Assembly (NCBI RefSeq): GCF_036399935.1
Contig: NZ_DASWMD010000055.1
Span: forward strand, 1 to 64,000
DNA from: Longimicrobium sp036399935
GTDB lineage: Bacteria > Gemmatimonadota > Gemmatimonadetes > Longimicrobiales > Longimicrobiaceae
Direction of reading: 5' to 3'
DNA: 64,000 nt
Below are positions 35,999 to 45,460 of the stretch, in pieces (position 1 is the stretch's first letter; each line of letters starts with the position of its first letter). A program made the position numbers and the translations under genes. The notes under the pieces were generated by a model. The model saw only the letters and a program-made list of their open reading frames with translations. It was not told the origin of the DNA and made no database searches.

Positions 35999-38044
35999 AT
36001 GCACGCTCGGATGTGGCCCCTTCTGGTGGGCGCGGCGCTGGGCCTGAGCCTGTCCGCCGTCCCCGCGGACGCACAGGATTCGCTACGCGTCGCCTCGCCG
36101 GACGGGAAGAACACGGTAACGGTACACGTTCGCGAAGGCGGCCTGTACTACGCGGTCAGCCGCAACGGGCAGCCGGTGCTGCTTCCCTCGCGGCTGGGCT
36201 TCGCCTTCCGCGGCGGCGACTCGCTGCGCAGCGCGCTTCGCATCACCGGCAGCTCGCGCAACACGGTGGACCAGAGCTGGACGCAGCCGTGGGGCGAGGT
36301 GGCGCGCGTGCGCGACCATCACCACGAGCTGCGCGTGCGCATCGCCGAGGACCGCGCGCCCAACCGCCGCTTCGCCGTGGTGTTCCGCGCCTTCGACGAC
36401 GGCGTGGGCTTTCGCTACGAGCTGGCCGACAGCGCCGGCTTCCGCGACTTCGAAATGATGGAGGAGCTGACGGAGTTCGCCCTGGCCGACAACGCGCGCG
36501 CCTGGTGGATCCCCAGCAACCGCCCCGAACCCGACCGGCAGGAGATCCTCTACTCTTCGTCGCCGGTCAGCCGCCTGGACTCGGTGCACACGCCGCTGGC
36601 GCTGCAGATGACCAACGGCGTGCAGGTGGTGATCCACGAGGCCAACCTGGTGGACTACGCCGGGATGTACCTGGCGCGGACGTCGAACCGCACCCTGCAG
36701 TCCACCCTGGCGCGCTGGGCGGACGGCGTGGCGGTGCGCGGCCGGGCGCCGTTCGTCACTCCCTGGCGCACCCTGCAGCTGGCGGACCGGCCGGAAGACC
36801 TGCATCCCTCGGTGCTGACGCTGAAGCTGAACCCGCCCAGCCGCATCGCCGACACGCGCTGGATCACGCCCATGAAGTACAACGGGGTGTGGTGGGGACT
36901 CCACATCAACACCGAGACGTGGGGCCAGGGGCCGAAGCACGGCGCCACGACGGCCAACGTCAAGCGCTACATGGACTTCGCCGCGGCCAACGGGTTCGGC
37001 GGCACGCTGGTGGAGGGGTGGAACACGGGGTGGGACCAGGACTGGTTCAACACCATGAAGGCCGACTTCTCCTTCACGCAGTCGTACCCGGACTTCGACC
37101 TGGCCGAAGTGGCCGCGTACGCACGCCAGCGAGGGATGACGCTGATCGGGCACCACGAGACGGCCACGATGATCGACCCGTACGAGCGCCAGCTGGACTC
37201 GGCCATGGCCCTGTACAACCGCGTGGGCGTCCGCGCGGTGAAGACCGGGTACGTGGGCGACAGGACGGAGCACGGGCACGCGCACCAGTCGCAGTTCATG
37301 GTGCGCCACCACCGCCGGGTGATCGAGGCGGCAGCGCGCAACGGCATCATGGTGAACGTGCACGAGCCCATCAAGGACACGGGCGAGCGGCGCACCTGGC
37401 CCAACATGCTGTCGCGCGAGGGCGCGCGGGGGATGGAGTACAACGCGTGGGGCGGCGAAGGCGGTAATCCGCCGGAGCACGAGACCATCCTCTTCTTCAC
37501 GCGGATGATCTCCGGGCCCATGGACTTTACGCCGGGCATCTTCGACATCCTCATCCAGCGCCCCACCGGCACGCCCCGGCAGCCGCACGAGTCGCGGCCG
37601 CGCACCACCTTGGCCAAGCAGTTGGCGCTGTACGTGGTCCTCTACTCGCCCCTGCAGATGGCGGCGGACCTGCCCGAGAACTATGCGGGGCAGCCGGCCT
37701 TCCAGTTCATCCGCGACGTGGCGGTGGACTGGGACACCACGGTGGTGATCGACGGGGAGATCGGCGACCACGTGATCGTCGCGCGCAAGCAGCGCGGGGC
37801 AGACGACTGGTTCCTGGGCGCCATCAGCGACGAGGAGGGGCGGACGTTCGAGGTGCCGCTCTCGTTCCTTCCCGCGGGGCGCGGCTACGTGGCGGAGATC
37901 TACGCGGACGGCCCGGGCGCCAACTGGCGCGACAACCCGCTGCCGATCACGATCTCGCAGCAGCAGGTGAACTCGGGCACGACGCTGCGCATCCAGATGG
38001 CACCCGGCGGCGGCCAGGCGATCCGCTTCCGCCCGGCACGCTGA
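35999..38044 (+). CDS. GH97 alpha-glucosidase (SusB-like)
   Basis: The 681-residue protein has a signal peptide, an N-terminal beta-sandwich (about 25-270), a GH97 barrel (VWWGLHINTETWGQG, TLVEGWNTGWDQDW, MVNVHEPIKDTGERRTWPN, EGARGMEYNAW) and a C-terminal beta domain. The HEPI glutamate and the EYNAW-preceding region fit the inverting, SusB-type branch that removes terminal glucose from malto-oligosaccharides in the periplasm. Three in-frame ATGs (35984, 35993, 35999) precede the signal peptide; 35999 has AGGAGA six bases upstream. It follows the amylase gene by 23 bases. Confidence 0.92.
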   Translation: MHARMWPLLVGAALGLSLSAVPADAQDSLRVASPDGKNTVTVHVREGGLYYAVSRNGQPVLLPSRLGFAFRGGDSLRSALRITGSSRNTVDQSWTQPWGEVARVRDHHHELRVRIAEDRAPNRRFAVVFRAFDDGVGFRYELADSAGFRDFEMMEELTEFALADNARAWWIPSNRPEPDRQEILYSSSPVSRLDSVHTPLALQMTNGVQVVIHEANLVDYAGMYLARTSNRTLQSTLARWADGVAVRGRAPFVTPWRTLQLADRPEDLHPSVLTLKLNPPSRIADTRWITPMKYNGVWWGLHINTETWGQGPKHGATTANVKRYMDFAAANGFGGTLVEGWNTGWDQDWFNTMKADFSFTQSYPDFDLAEVAAYARQRGMTLIGHHETATMIDPYERQLDSAMALYNRVGVRAVKTGYVGDRTEHGHAHQSQFMVRHHRRVIEAAARNGIMVNVHEPIKDTGERRTWPNMLSREGARGMEYNAWGGEGGNPPEHETILFFTRMISGPMDFTPGIFDILIQRPTGTPRQPHESRPRTTLAKQLALYVVLYSPLQMAADLPENYAGQPAFQFIRDVAVDWDTTVVIDGEIGDHVIVARKQRGADDWFLGAISDEEGRTFEVPLSFLPAGRGYVAEIYADGPGANWRDNPLPITISQQQVNSGTTLRIQMAPGGGQAIRFRPAR

Positions 38045-38115
38045 TCTTCGTCCGACAGCCGGCGGACTCCATCCGCCGGCTGCCGTCCATCGCACCTGTC
38101 CCACTCCACCGCTCC

Positions 38116-39312
38116 ATGACCGTCGTCCATCGCCACATCCGCCACACCGGCGCGCTCGTCGCCAGCGCGCTGCTCCTGGGTGCCGCCCCGGCGAGCGCGC
38201 AGCTCACCATTCGGCTGTCCGCGCCGGCGAACACGCCACCGGGGGCTGCGATCTACCTCGCGGGATCGTTCAACGGGTGGAATCCCGCGTCGCCCGATTA
38301 CCGGCTGACGCGCGAGGCGTCCGGGGAGTACGCGATCACGCTGCACGAGGACGTGCGGGGCCCGGTCGATTTCAAGTTCACCTTGGGATCGTGGGAGGCG
38401 GCGGAAACCGACAGCACGGGCGCGGACGCCCCCAACCGCCGTTTCGTCGTGCCGGCCACGGGCGCCGCGACGTACGCCGGGTCGGTGGCGGCGTGGCGCG
38501 ACGGGAGCCCGCGCCCGGCGAGACCGTCCACCGCGAGCGCGTCGGTGACGGTGCTCGACACGGCGTTCGCCATCCCGCAACTGGGGCGCACGCGCCGCGT
38601 GTGGATCTACCTGCCGCCGGACTACGCCACGACGGCGAAGACGTATCCCGTGCTGTACATGCACGATGCGCAGAACGTGTTCGACGACGCCACCAGCTAC
38701 GCGGGCGAGTGGGGCGTGGACGAGGCGCTGGACAGCCTGCACGCCGCCGGTGACTGGGGCGCCATCGTGGTGGCGGTGGACAACGGGGGGCAGCGGCGGC
38801 TGGACGAGTATTCGCCGTGGACGCATCCCCGCCACGGCGGCGGCGAGGGCGACGCGTACGTCGATTTCCTGGCGAACACGCTCAAGCCGTACATCGACGC
38901 GCGCTATCGGACCCGGCCGGACCGGCTGAACACGGGCGTGGCGGGGAGCAGCATGGGCGGGCTGATCTCGCTGTACGCGGCGCTCAAGCATCCCGACGTG
39001 TTCGGCCGGGCGGGAGTGTTCTCGCCCGCGTTCTGGTTCAGCGAGCAGAACTTCGCATACGCCCGCGCGGCGCGTCCGCTCGGCGGCGAGCGCTTCTACC
39101 TGGTGACGGGCGCGCGCGAGGGCGATGCGCCGCAGGTGTACGAGAACGACCACCGGCGGATGGTGGATACGCTCGCCGCGGCGGGATTCCGCATGGGGCG
39201 CCAGGTCGTGGGCCACGTGCGGGAGGACGGGACGCACTCCGAGGGGTTCTGGCGGCGCGAGTTCCCGGCGGCGTACCGGTGGATGTTCGGCGGCGGCACC
39301 GACTGCCCGTAG
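38116..39312 (+). CDS. Secreted esterase with N-terminal starch-binding-like domain
   Basis: The 398-residue protein has a signal peptide, a CBM20/CBM48-like domain (about 30-125: AIYLAGSFNGWNP, GPVDFKFTLGSWE), and an alpha/beta-hydrolase of the enterochelin-esterase/CE1 type. The hydrolase has HDAQNVFDD, the nucleophile elbow GSSMGG (Ser279) and a late histidine in EDGTHSEGFW. Proteins of this build in gut polysaccharide loci are feruloyl or acetyl esterases; enterochelin-like and phospholipid esterases share the fold. Its place at the end of the glucan operon suggests removal of ester groups from decorated starch or other glycans, which is inference. Confidence 0.85.
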   Translation: MTVVHRHIRHTGALVASALLLGAAPASAQLTIRLSAPANTPPGAAIYLAGSFNGWNPASPDYRLTREASGEYAITLHEDVRGPVDFKFTLGSWEAAETDSTGADAPNRRFVVPATGAATYAGSVAAWRDGSPRPARPSTASASVTVLDTAFAIPQLGRTRRVWIYLPPDYATTAKTYPVLYMHDAQNVFDDATSYAGEWGVDEALDSLHAAGDWGAIVVAVDNGGQRRLDEYSPWTHPRHGGGEGDAYVDFLANTLKPYIDARYRTRPDRLNTGVAGSSMGGLISLYAALKHPDVFGRAGVFSPAFWFSEQNFAYARAARPLGGERFYLVTGAREGDAPQVYENDHRRMVDTLAAAGFRMGRQVVGHVREDGTHSEGFWRREFPAAYRWMFGGGTDCP

Positions 39313-39351
39313 AACTGCTTGGCAGTAGCGAAAAGTCTCTCCATCCCCAAT

Positions 39352-39372
39352 TTTGTACGAACAACGTACAAA
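39352..39372 (+). promoter_or_regulatory. Operator-like palindrome before the sugar transporter
   Basis: TTTGTACG-N5-CGTACAAA is a perfect inverted repeat 77 bases before the transporter start. It differs from the GGAA-N7-TTCC sites near the ROK genes, so another repressor, such as a LacI type encoded elsewhere, may bind. Confidence 0.5.
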
Positions 39373-39448
39373 GGGCAGCGCGCCGTGCGCCGCGCTGCAC
39401 CACATTCGCATCCCGCGCCGTCCCCCACACCCCCCTGGAGCCACCGAC

Positions 39449-40867
39449 GTGAGCAAGAAACCGCGCCTGAAGTTCGGCGAGATGTTCAACATGAGCTTCG
39501 GCTTCCTGGGCATCCAGTTCGGCTGGGGGCTTCAGCTGGCCAACATGTCGGCCATCTACCAGCGGCTGGGGGCAAGCCCCGACGAGGTGCCCATCCTGTG
39601 GCTGGCGGCTCCCATGACGGGGCTGCTGGTGCAGCCCATCGTCGGCGCGCTCAGCGACCGCACGTGGACGCGGCTAGGACGGCGCCGGCCGTACTTCCTG
39701 GTGGGCGCCATCCTGTCGTCGATCGCGTTGTTCTTCATGCCCACCTCCACCACGTTGTGGATGGCGGCGGCGCTGCTGTGGATCCTGGATGCGTCCATCA
39801 ACGTGTCGATGGAGCCGTTCCGCGCCTTCGTGGCCGACAAGCTCAACGCCAGCCAGCGCACGGCGGGTTTCGTGATGCAGTCGTTCTTCATCGGCATCGG
39901 CGCCAGCCTGGCCAACGCCCTGCCCTACATCTTCAGCCGGATGGGGGTGACGGGCACCACGGCCAGCGGCATTCCGCTGACGGTGAAGTACTCGTTCCAG
40001 ATGGGCGCCGTGGTGTTCCTGCTGGCTGTGCTGTGGACGGTTTTCACCACCAGCGAGGCGCCGCCGGAAGACATGGAGGCGTTCGAGCACGAGCGGCGCC
40101 ACCGCTCCGGTCCGGGCGCGCTGTTCGCGGAGATCGCCGGCGCCGTCCGCGACATGCCGCGCACCATGAAGCAGCTGGCCGTCGTCCAGTTCTTCACCTG
40201 GCTGGGGCTGTTCTGCATGTGGATGTTCTACGTGCCGACGGTGGCGACTCACGTGTTCGGGGCCACGGACCCGCAATCGGAGCAGTTCGCGCGGGGCATC
40301 GAGTGGGGTGGGCTCACGTTCGCGGTGTACTCCATCGTCACCTTCGCCGTGGCGTTCGCGCTGCCCGTCGTGGCGCGGGCCACGAGCCGCAAGGCCACGC
40401 ACGCGCTGGCGCTCATCTGCGGCGGCGTGGGCCTGCTGAGCGTGGCGGTGATCCACGACCGGTACCTGCTGCTGATGGCCATGGTGGGCGTGGGCATCGC
40501 GTGGGCGTCCATCCTGTCGATGCCCTTCGCCATCCTGGCCGGCGCGCTGCCGGCGAACCGGATGGGCGTGTACATGGGCGTGTTCAACTTCTTCATCGTG
40601 ATCCCCGAGATCCTGGCGGCCCTGTTCTTCGGCAGGATCATCCGTGGCGTGTTCGGGGCGGACAACCCCAATGCGTCGCTGTACATGGTGATGGTGGGCG
40701 GGGTGTGCATGCTCGTGGCCGCGGCGTGCGTCACCCTGGTGCACGACGCGGGCGACGCCTCTGACGACGACGTGATCGGCGGCGACGCGCACGAGCCGCT
40801 GACGGTGCAGGGCTCCGTGCAGCCGGTGCCCAGCAGCGGCCTCATCGATCGCGACCCGAACAGCTAA
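39449..40867 (+). CDS. MFS sugar transporter (SLC45/GPH-like)
   Basis: The 472-residue protein has twelve predicted membrane helices. The loop after helix 2 reads QPIVGALSDRTWTRLGRRRPYFLVGAI, carrying the RxGRRRP motif of SLC45-like sucrose/maltose-proton symporters. A cytoplasmic loop between helices 6 and 7 (about 205-240) is charged. It would take maltose or glucose made by the upstream enzymes across the inner membrane. The GTG at 39449 gives the usual basic start (MSKKPRLKFGEMFNMSFGFLG). An operator-like palindrome upstream suggests it has its own control in addition to any readthrough. Confidence 0.85.
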   Translation: MSKKPRLKFGEMFNMSFGFLGIQFGWGLQLANMSAIYQRLGASPDEVPILWLAAPMTGLLVQPIVGALSDRTWTRLGRRRPYFLVGAILSSIALFFMPTSTTLWMAAALLWILDASINVSMEPFRAFVADKLNASQRTAGFVMQSFFIGIGASLANALPYIFSRMGVTGTTASGIPLTVKYSFQMGAVVFLLAVLWTVFTTSEAPPEDMEAFEHERRHRSGPGALFAEIAGAVRDMPRTMKQLAVVQFFTWLGLFCMWMFYVPTVATHVFGATDPQSEQFARGIEWGGLTFAVYSIVTFAVAFALPVVARATSRKATHALALICGGVGLLSVAVIHDRYLLLMAMVGVGIAWASILSMPFAILAGALPANRMGVYMGVFNFFIVIPEILAALFFGRIIRGVFGADNPNASLYMVMVGGVCMLVAAACVTLVHDAGDASDDDVIGGDAHEPLTVQGSVQPVPSSGLIDRDPNS

Positions 40868-40877
40868 AAGACGGTTT

Positions 40878-40968
40878 CACGCAGAGGTCGCAGAGGGAAC
40901 AGAGAGGACGCAGAGAAAAAGCCATCTTTTCTCTGCGTCCTCTCTTTTATCTCTGCGCCCTCTGCGTG
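40878..40968. repeat. Long inverted repeat between convergent genes, copy 2
   Basis: CACGCAGAGG...CGCAGAGAAAA pairs with the matching sequence ending CTCTGCGTG at 40968. It is a close copy of 1418-1506, including the downstream TGAA.C.GCCGTTC, and also separates two convergent genes. It probably ends transcription both ways. Confidence 0.8.
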
Positions 40969-40992
40969 AAGCTGCCGTTCAGACTGGCGGCC

Positions 40993-43692
40993 TCACCGGC
41001 ACTCCGAGGCTGGCGAGAGGTGAATCAGGCGCAGGTGGTCCAGCAGCGCTGTGTTCACGCGCCGGTCCATGTTCTCGTCCAGGGGCGTGTAGGCGAGCGT
41101 CAGGCGGTGCCCGCCGGGCGACAGGTTCACCCGCAGCGACGTCCCGTAGCCCCACTCGCTCCAGCGGTCCGTTCCCCGTTGCGGCATCACCAGCACCCCC
41201 GCGGGCTTCCCATCCACCAGCAGCGTGCGGACGGCCGCCTTCGCGTCGGTATTGATGGGCCCGCTGCCATTGGCGTAGCGCGCGTCGATGAGGTACTCAC
41301 CGCCGCACGCCACGATTACCGGAAACTCCACGGTCGTGTTCGTCGCGCGCGTCACCCGCACGTAGCCCGCGCCCGTGAAGCCCTCGTGCTCGCGCTCCAG
41401 CGGCGCTCCCCGGGGCCGCGCCACGACGACCGCCTCGTCGCGCGCCATCAGCACCGGCGCGCTCAGGAACGACTCAAGCCCAGTGGAATCCACCGCCAGC
41501 ACCTGGTACTCGGCCACGCGGTCCAGCCGGCCCAGTGAAACGCGCGTCCCCGTCATCGTCGCGGCCGGGCGCCCGTTTCGGAGCACGACGTAGCGCACCG
41601 CGCCCGGGACCGGCTCCCACGCCAGCACCTCTCCCCGCAGCGTAACGGACGGCGTCTCGGGCGCCCAGCGGTTCTCTACCAGGTTCACGCGCCCCGCCGG
41701 CCACCGCCCGTTCATCGTGATCTCCACCACGTGCTCGCCCGTGAGCGTCGCGGGAACCTCCGCGCGCTCCAGCGGCTGGCCGTCGAGCGTCGCACTCGCC
41801 ACGCCGTCGCCGAAGCCGCGTACGGTGATCGACAGGGTCGCACCGCGGTAGCGCAAGTTCGAAAGCGTGCGCTCGCCCTCGTAGCCGCGCGGCACCATCG
41901 GGCGAAAGACCAGGCCGTGCGGCCGGAACCGCATCCCGAAGAGCACGCGGTAGCTGGCGGCCAGGTTGCCGGCCACGCTCCACAACTGGCGGTCGGAGTT
42001 CAGCTCCGTCCCGTCGAAGTGGCCCGTGCTGGCCATCATGTTTTCCTTGTTGGTCAGGAACAGCGCGGCCGGGCGGTAGATGGACGCCAGGCCATGCTCC
42101 ACGGCCGCCGTGTTCCCCGCCTCTGCCGCGGCCCAGAGCGAGTACGCGTTGACGAACGGCCAGATCGCCGCGTTGTGGTACGAGGGGACGGCGGGGATGT
42201 ACGGCCAGAACGTCGGCGCGCCGAACTCCACCATCGGCGCGCGGGCCGAGATCAGCCCCTGCTGCTCGGGGTCCGCCACGCCGTAGATCACGGCCAGCGC
42301 CTGGGCCAGGGCGTCCGAGCGCGGGGCGAGGGATGCAAAGCCGCGCCCGTAGCGGAAGACGGCGTAGTACCCCGCGTCCGGCATCCACAGGTGCCGGTTG
42401 ATGGCCGTGCGCAGGCGCTCCGCCACGTTCGCCCAGTAGTCGCCCGGCTCGCCCAGGGCCGACGACATGTTCGCCAGGATGCGATACGTGGCGAAGTGGA
42501 CGACGTTGGTGCTCGTCCCCGCCGAGCGGGCGATGTCGCGCGGCTCCATCCAGCGCGGGTACGACTGCTCCCGCCAATCCATGAACGACGTTTCGCCCGT
42601 CGCCAGCCCCGTCGCCGGGTCGAAGATGGCGTGCAGGTCCGCCTCCGCCGAGCGGCTGATGATGTCGTACGCCTGCCGCAGCCAGTCGCCGTCCCCGGTC
42701 ACCGCGTACAGCTCCCACGCGGCCAGCGCCCACGTCATCCGGTCGGTGGAGATGGGCCACGATCCGCCCGTCCCCGTGTCCTGGATGATGCGTCCGGCCG
42801 AATCGACCTTCGCCATCAGGCTGCGCTTCACCGCGTCCGGCGCCGCGACGGCCAGGGCGAGCACCGAGGCGTACGAGACGTCGCGCGTCCACACGCCCGG
42901 CCACTTGGCCCCGGCGCTGAGCGCGCCATCCTCCCGCACCAGCTGCGTCAATTCTTCCAGCGACATGCGGTAGAGCGCATCCACCAGCCGCTCCGGCGAG
43001 CGCAGCTGCGGGAACGCAGACACGTCCGCCTGCCGCGTCCACACGGCCCGTCCTGGATCCGCCAGCGGACGCGTGTACTGCGCCTCGACCGGCAGGGTGA
43101 GCGTGTAGATGCCGTCGCCATCCTCGTCCCGCAGCTGCGCGGGCGAGCCGGGGCGCAGGGCGCGCGCGTCCCAGCTCAGCGGCTCCACGTCACCGATGGC
43201 GTACACGCCCTGGAAGTCCGCGCGGCGGATGGGCGGGCCCTGCGGCGGATCGTACACGCCGGTCCGCTCCAGCTCGCGCAGCACGTGCCGCAGGTCCAGG
43301 CGGATGGTCACCCGCGCGACGCCCTCCTCGCTCGTGGAATACGCCTCGGGCGTGGGGATGAACGGCGGCTGCTCCTGCCCGAAGACGTACACGGGCGAGA
43401 CGATGGCGCCGTTCGCCGGGCGCACGTACAGCGTGTGCTCCGTCCCGGACGGGAACTCGTTGTCCACCCCGTTCAGGCTGAAGCGGAAGTGCATCTCGCG
43501 CCCGGCGCGCGGATAGGTGCTGACGATGCTGTCCCGCGAGAGCGCCACCGCCGCGAACCGCCCCTGGTGCACGGACGTGTCGGTGACGGTGAACGCGTCC
43601 GATCGATACAGCTCGCGCTGCGCCCCGAGGTCCCCGGCGGATGCCACGAGGGCGGCGGACACGGCGCCGAGCGCGCGAATGCGATGGGTCAT
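40993..43692 (-). CDS. Secreted six-hairpin glycosidase-like protein
   Basis: The 899-residue exported protein (signal peptide MTHRIRALGAVSAALVASAGDLGAQ) has an N-terminal beta domain, then an (alpha/alpha)6 barrel (about 230-640: KWPGVWTRDVSYASVLAL, STDRMTWALAAWELYAVTGD, FMDWREQSYPRWMEP). The latter resembles GH63/GH37/debranching-type glycosidases. The final 150 residues form a CBM35-like galactose-binding domain (YVRVTRATNTTVEFPVIVACGGEYLIDARYANG). I cannot assign a CAZy family. It follows the symporter gene by seven bases and is in one operon with it, so its product is probably the sugar the symporter imports. Confidence 0.75.
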   Translation of the reverse strand: MTHRIRALGAVSAALVASAGDLGAQRELYRSDAFTVTDTSVHQGRFAAVALSRDSIVSTYPRAGREMHFRFSLNGVDNEFPSGTEHTLYVRPANGAIVSPVYVFGQEQPPFIPTPEAYSTSEEGVARVTIRLDLRHVLRELERTGVYDPPQGPPIRRADFQGVYAIGDVEPLSWDARALRPGSPAQLRDEDGDGIYTLTLPVEAQYTRPLADPGRAVWTRQADVSAFPQLRSPERLVDALYRMSLEELTQLVREDGALSAGAKWPGVWTRDVSYASVLALAVAAPDAVKRSLMAKVDSAGRIIQDTGTGGSWPISTDRMTWALAAWELYAVTGDGDWLRQAYDIISRSAEADLHAIFDPATGLATGETSFMDWREQSYPRWMEPRDIARSAGTSTNVVHFATYRILANMSSALGEPGDYWANVAERLRTAINRHLWMPDAGYYAVFRYGRGFASLAPRSDALAQALAVIYGVADPEQQGLISARAPMVEFGAPTFWPYIPAVPSYHNAAIWPFVNAYSLWAAAEAGNTAAVEHGLASIYRPAALFLTNKENMMASTGHFDGTELNSDRQLWSVAGNLAASYRVLFGMRFRPHGLVFRPMVPRGYEGERTLSNLRYRGATLSITVRGFGDGVASATLDGQPLERAEVPATLTGEHVVEITMNGRWPAGRVNLVENRWAPETPSVTLRGEVLAWEPVPGAVRYVVLRNGRPAATMTGTRVSLGRLDRVAEYQVLAVDSTGLESFLSAPVLMARDEAVVVARPRGAPLEREHEGFTGAGYVRVTRATNTTVEFPVIVACGGEYLIDARYANGSGPINTDAKAAVRTLLVDGKPAGVLVMPQRGTDRWSEWGYGTSLRVNLSPGGHRLTLAYTPLDENMDRRVNTALLDHLRLIHLSPASECR

Positions 43693-43699
43693 CGGCCGA

Positions 43700-45322
43700 T
43701 CAGGAGAAGTACAGCCAGATCGCTACGACCGTGGCCACCAGAAGCCCGCTCAGCACGAGTCCCTCGGTGCGGCTTCCCGTGTTCTCCGCCGGCTGCACCC
43801 GCGCGGTGGTCTGGAAGGTGAGCCCCTCCAATTGCTCGCGAGACGGGGCCGGTGCGGTCATCGACGCCGCCACCAGCACCAGCGAGCAGATGATGAACAG
43901 CAGGGCCGCGAAGTGGAGGAAGTTGATCTCGGCGTAGGCCAGCAGCCATCCATCCAGGTTCGCCTTGTTCAGCTCGGCCGCAAGGCGCCCCATCCCCAGG
44001 ACGAAGCCCACCAGCAGCGACGCCATCGCCCCGCGGGCGTTCAGCCGGCTCCACAGCAGCCCCAGCAGGAACACGGCGGTGATGGGGGGCGCGATGTACG
44101 CCTGCACGCTCTGGATGTACTGGTACAGCTGCCCGGAAATCAGCTTCATCAACGGAATCCACGCCAAGCCCAGCACCACCAGTACACCCGTGGAAAGACG
44201 CCCGACGAGGACCAGCCGCCGCTCCGACGCGTCCGGCCGCAGCTTCTTGTAGACGTCCCAGGTGATCAGCGTGGAGGTGGAGTTGAAGACGGACGACAGT
44301 GAGCTCATCAGCGCCGCCAGGAGCCCGGCGACGACCAGCCCGCGCAGGCCCACGGGAAGCAGCGTGCTCACCAGCGCCGGCAGCGCCTGGTCCGGGGCGC
44401 CCAGCTGCAGCTTGCCCTGCCGCGCGAGCACCGTCGCGATCACGCCGGGGATGACGAAGATGAACAGCGGCAGGATCTTCAAAAACCCGGCGAACACCGT
44501 CCCGCGCCGCGCCTCCTGGAGGTTGCGGGCCGCCAGCACGCGCTGCACGATGAACTGGTCGGTGCACCAGTACCAGATGCCCAGGATCGGCGCGCCGAAG
44601 AGAATGCCCGTCCAGGGGAAGGAGGGATCCGTCGCCGGCTTCCACATGTCCATGAACTCGGGACCGGCCGCGCGGGTGAGCTCCCCCCATCCGCCCACGG
44701 CGTTCAGCCCGATGACCGTCACCACGATGGATCCAAGGATCAGCACCACCATCTGGATGGTGTCGGTGATCAGCACCGCGCGCAGGCCGCCGAACAGGGT
44801 ATAGATGCCGGTGGCGACCACCACGACGAGCGCGCCCGTCCAGAAGTTGATCCCCATCACCGCCTCGAACACCACCCCGCCCGCGAAGATGGTCACCGAG
44901 ATCTTGGTCAGCACGTATCCCACGATGGAGATGCCCGCCAGGTACCACCGCGCCGCGGGCGAATAGCGGCGCTCCAGGAACTCCGGCATGGTGTACACGC
45001 CGCTGCGCAGGTAGAACGGGGCGAACAGCCACCCCAGCAGCAGCAGGATGAAGGCGGCCAGGATTTCGAACTGCGCCACGGCCACGCCACTCGCCGCGCC
45101 GGTGCCCGCCAGCCCCACCAGGTGCTCGGACCCGATGTTCGACGAAAAGAGCGACGCGCCCACCACGAACCAGCCGGTGTTGCGCCCCGCCAGGAAGTAG
45201 TCGGCCGATGTCTCGCCGCCGCCCTCCCGCCGTTCCCGCCAGGTGGCGTACACCGCGCCGAACGCGGTCACGGCGAAGTACAGCGCGATCACCAGCCAGT
45301 CGATGGTCGTCAGGTGCGCCAA
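43700..45322 (-). CDS. Sodium:solute symporter (SSS/SGLT family)
   Basis: The 540-residue protein has about 14 membrane helices with SSS patterns (TIDWLVIALYFAVTAFGAVYATWRE, SADYFLAGRNTGWFVVGASLFSSNIGSEHLVGLAG, the latter the sugar-type signature). The SNIGSEH motif is typical of the SGLT branch carrying glucose, galactose or myo-inositol with sodium. The start is TTG at 45322 with GGAGA eight bases upstream. It is divergent from a ROK gene; an inverted repeat in the 276-bp space between them suggests that regulator controls it. Confidence 0.9.
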   Translation of the reverse strand: MAHLTTIDWLVIALYFAVTAFGAVYATWRERREGGGETSADYFLAGRNTGWFVVGASLFSSNIGSEHLVGLAGTGAASGVAVAQFEILAAFILLLLGWLFAPFYLRSGVYTMPEFLERRYSPAARWYLAGISIVGYVLTKISVTIFAGGVVFEAVMGINFWTGALVVVVATGIYTLFGGLRAVLITDTIQMVVLILGSIVVTVIGLNAVGGWGELTRAAGPEFMDMWKPATDPSFPWTGILFGAPILGIWYWCTDQFIVQRVLAARNLQEARRGTVFAGFLKILPLFIFVIPGVIATVLARQGKLQLGAPDQALPALVSTLLPVGLRGLVVAGLLAALMSSLSSVFNSTSTLITWDVYKKLRPDASERRLVLVGRLSTGVLVVLGLAWIPLMKLISGQLYQYIQSVQAYIAPPITAVFLLGLLWSRLNARGAMASLLVGFVLGMGRLAAELNKANLDGWLLAYAEINFLHFAALLFIICSLVLVAASMTAPAPSREQLEGLTFQTTARVQPAENTGSRTEGLVLSGLLVATVVAIWLYFS

Positions 45323-45460
45323 GGTGAGTTCTCCGGGTGATGTTCCGTGGGGCGGGTGTACCGTTTCGGGCCGCCGTCCACGCGCGAAACAGCGGCGGAA
45401 CCGGCCGAACGGGTGATGACCGGGAGGGGACCGGATGACGGCGGGCTTGACGGCGCGGGT

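Noticed and set aside
41731..43821. 696-codon plus-strand frame over the glycosidase gene
   Set aside because: Antisense to a protein with signal peptide and recognisable domains; the product is Arg/Gly/His rich.
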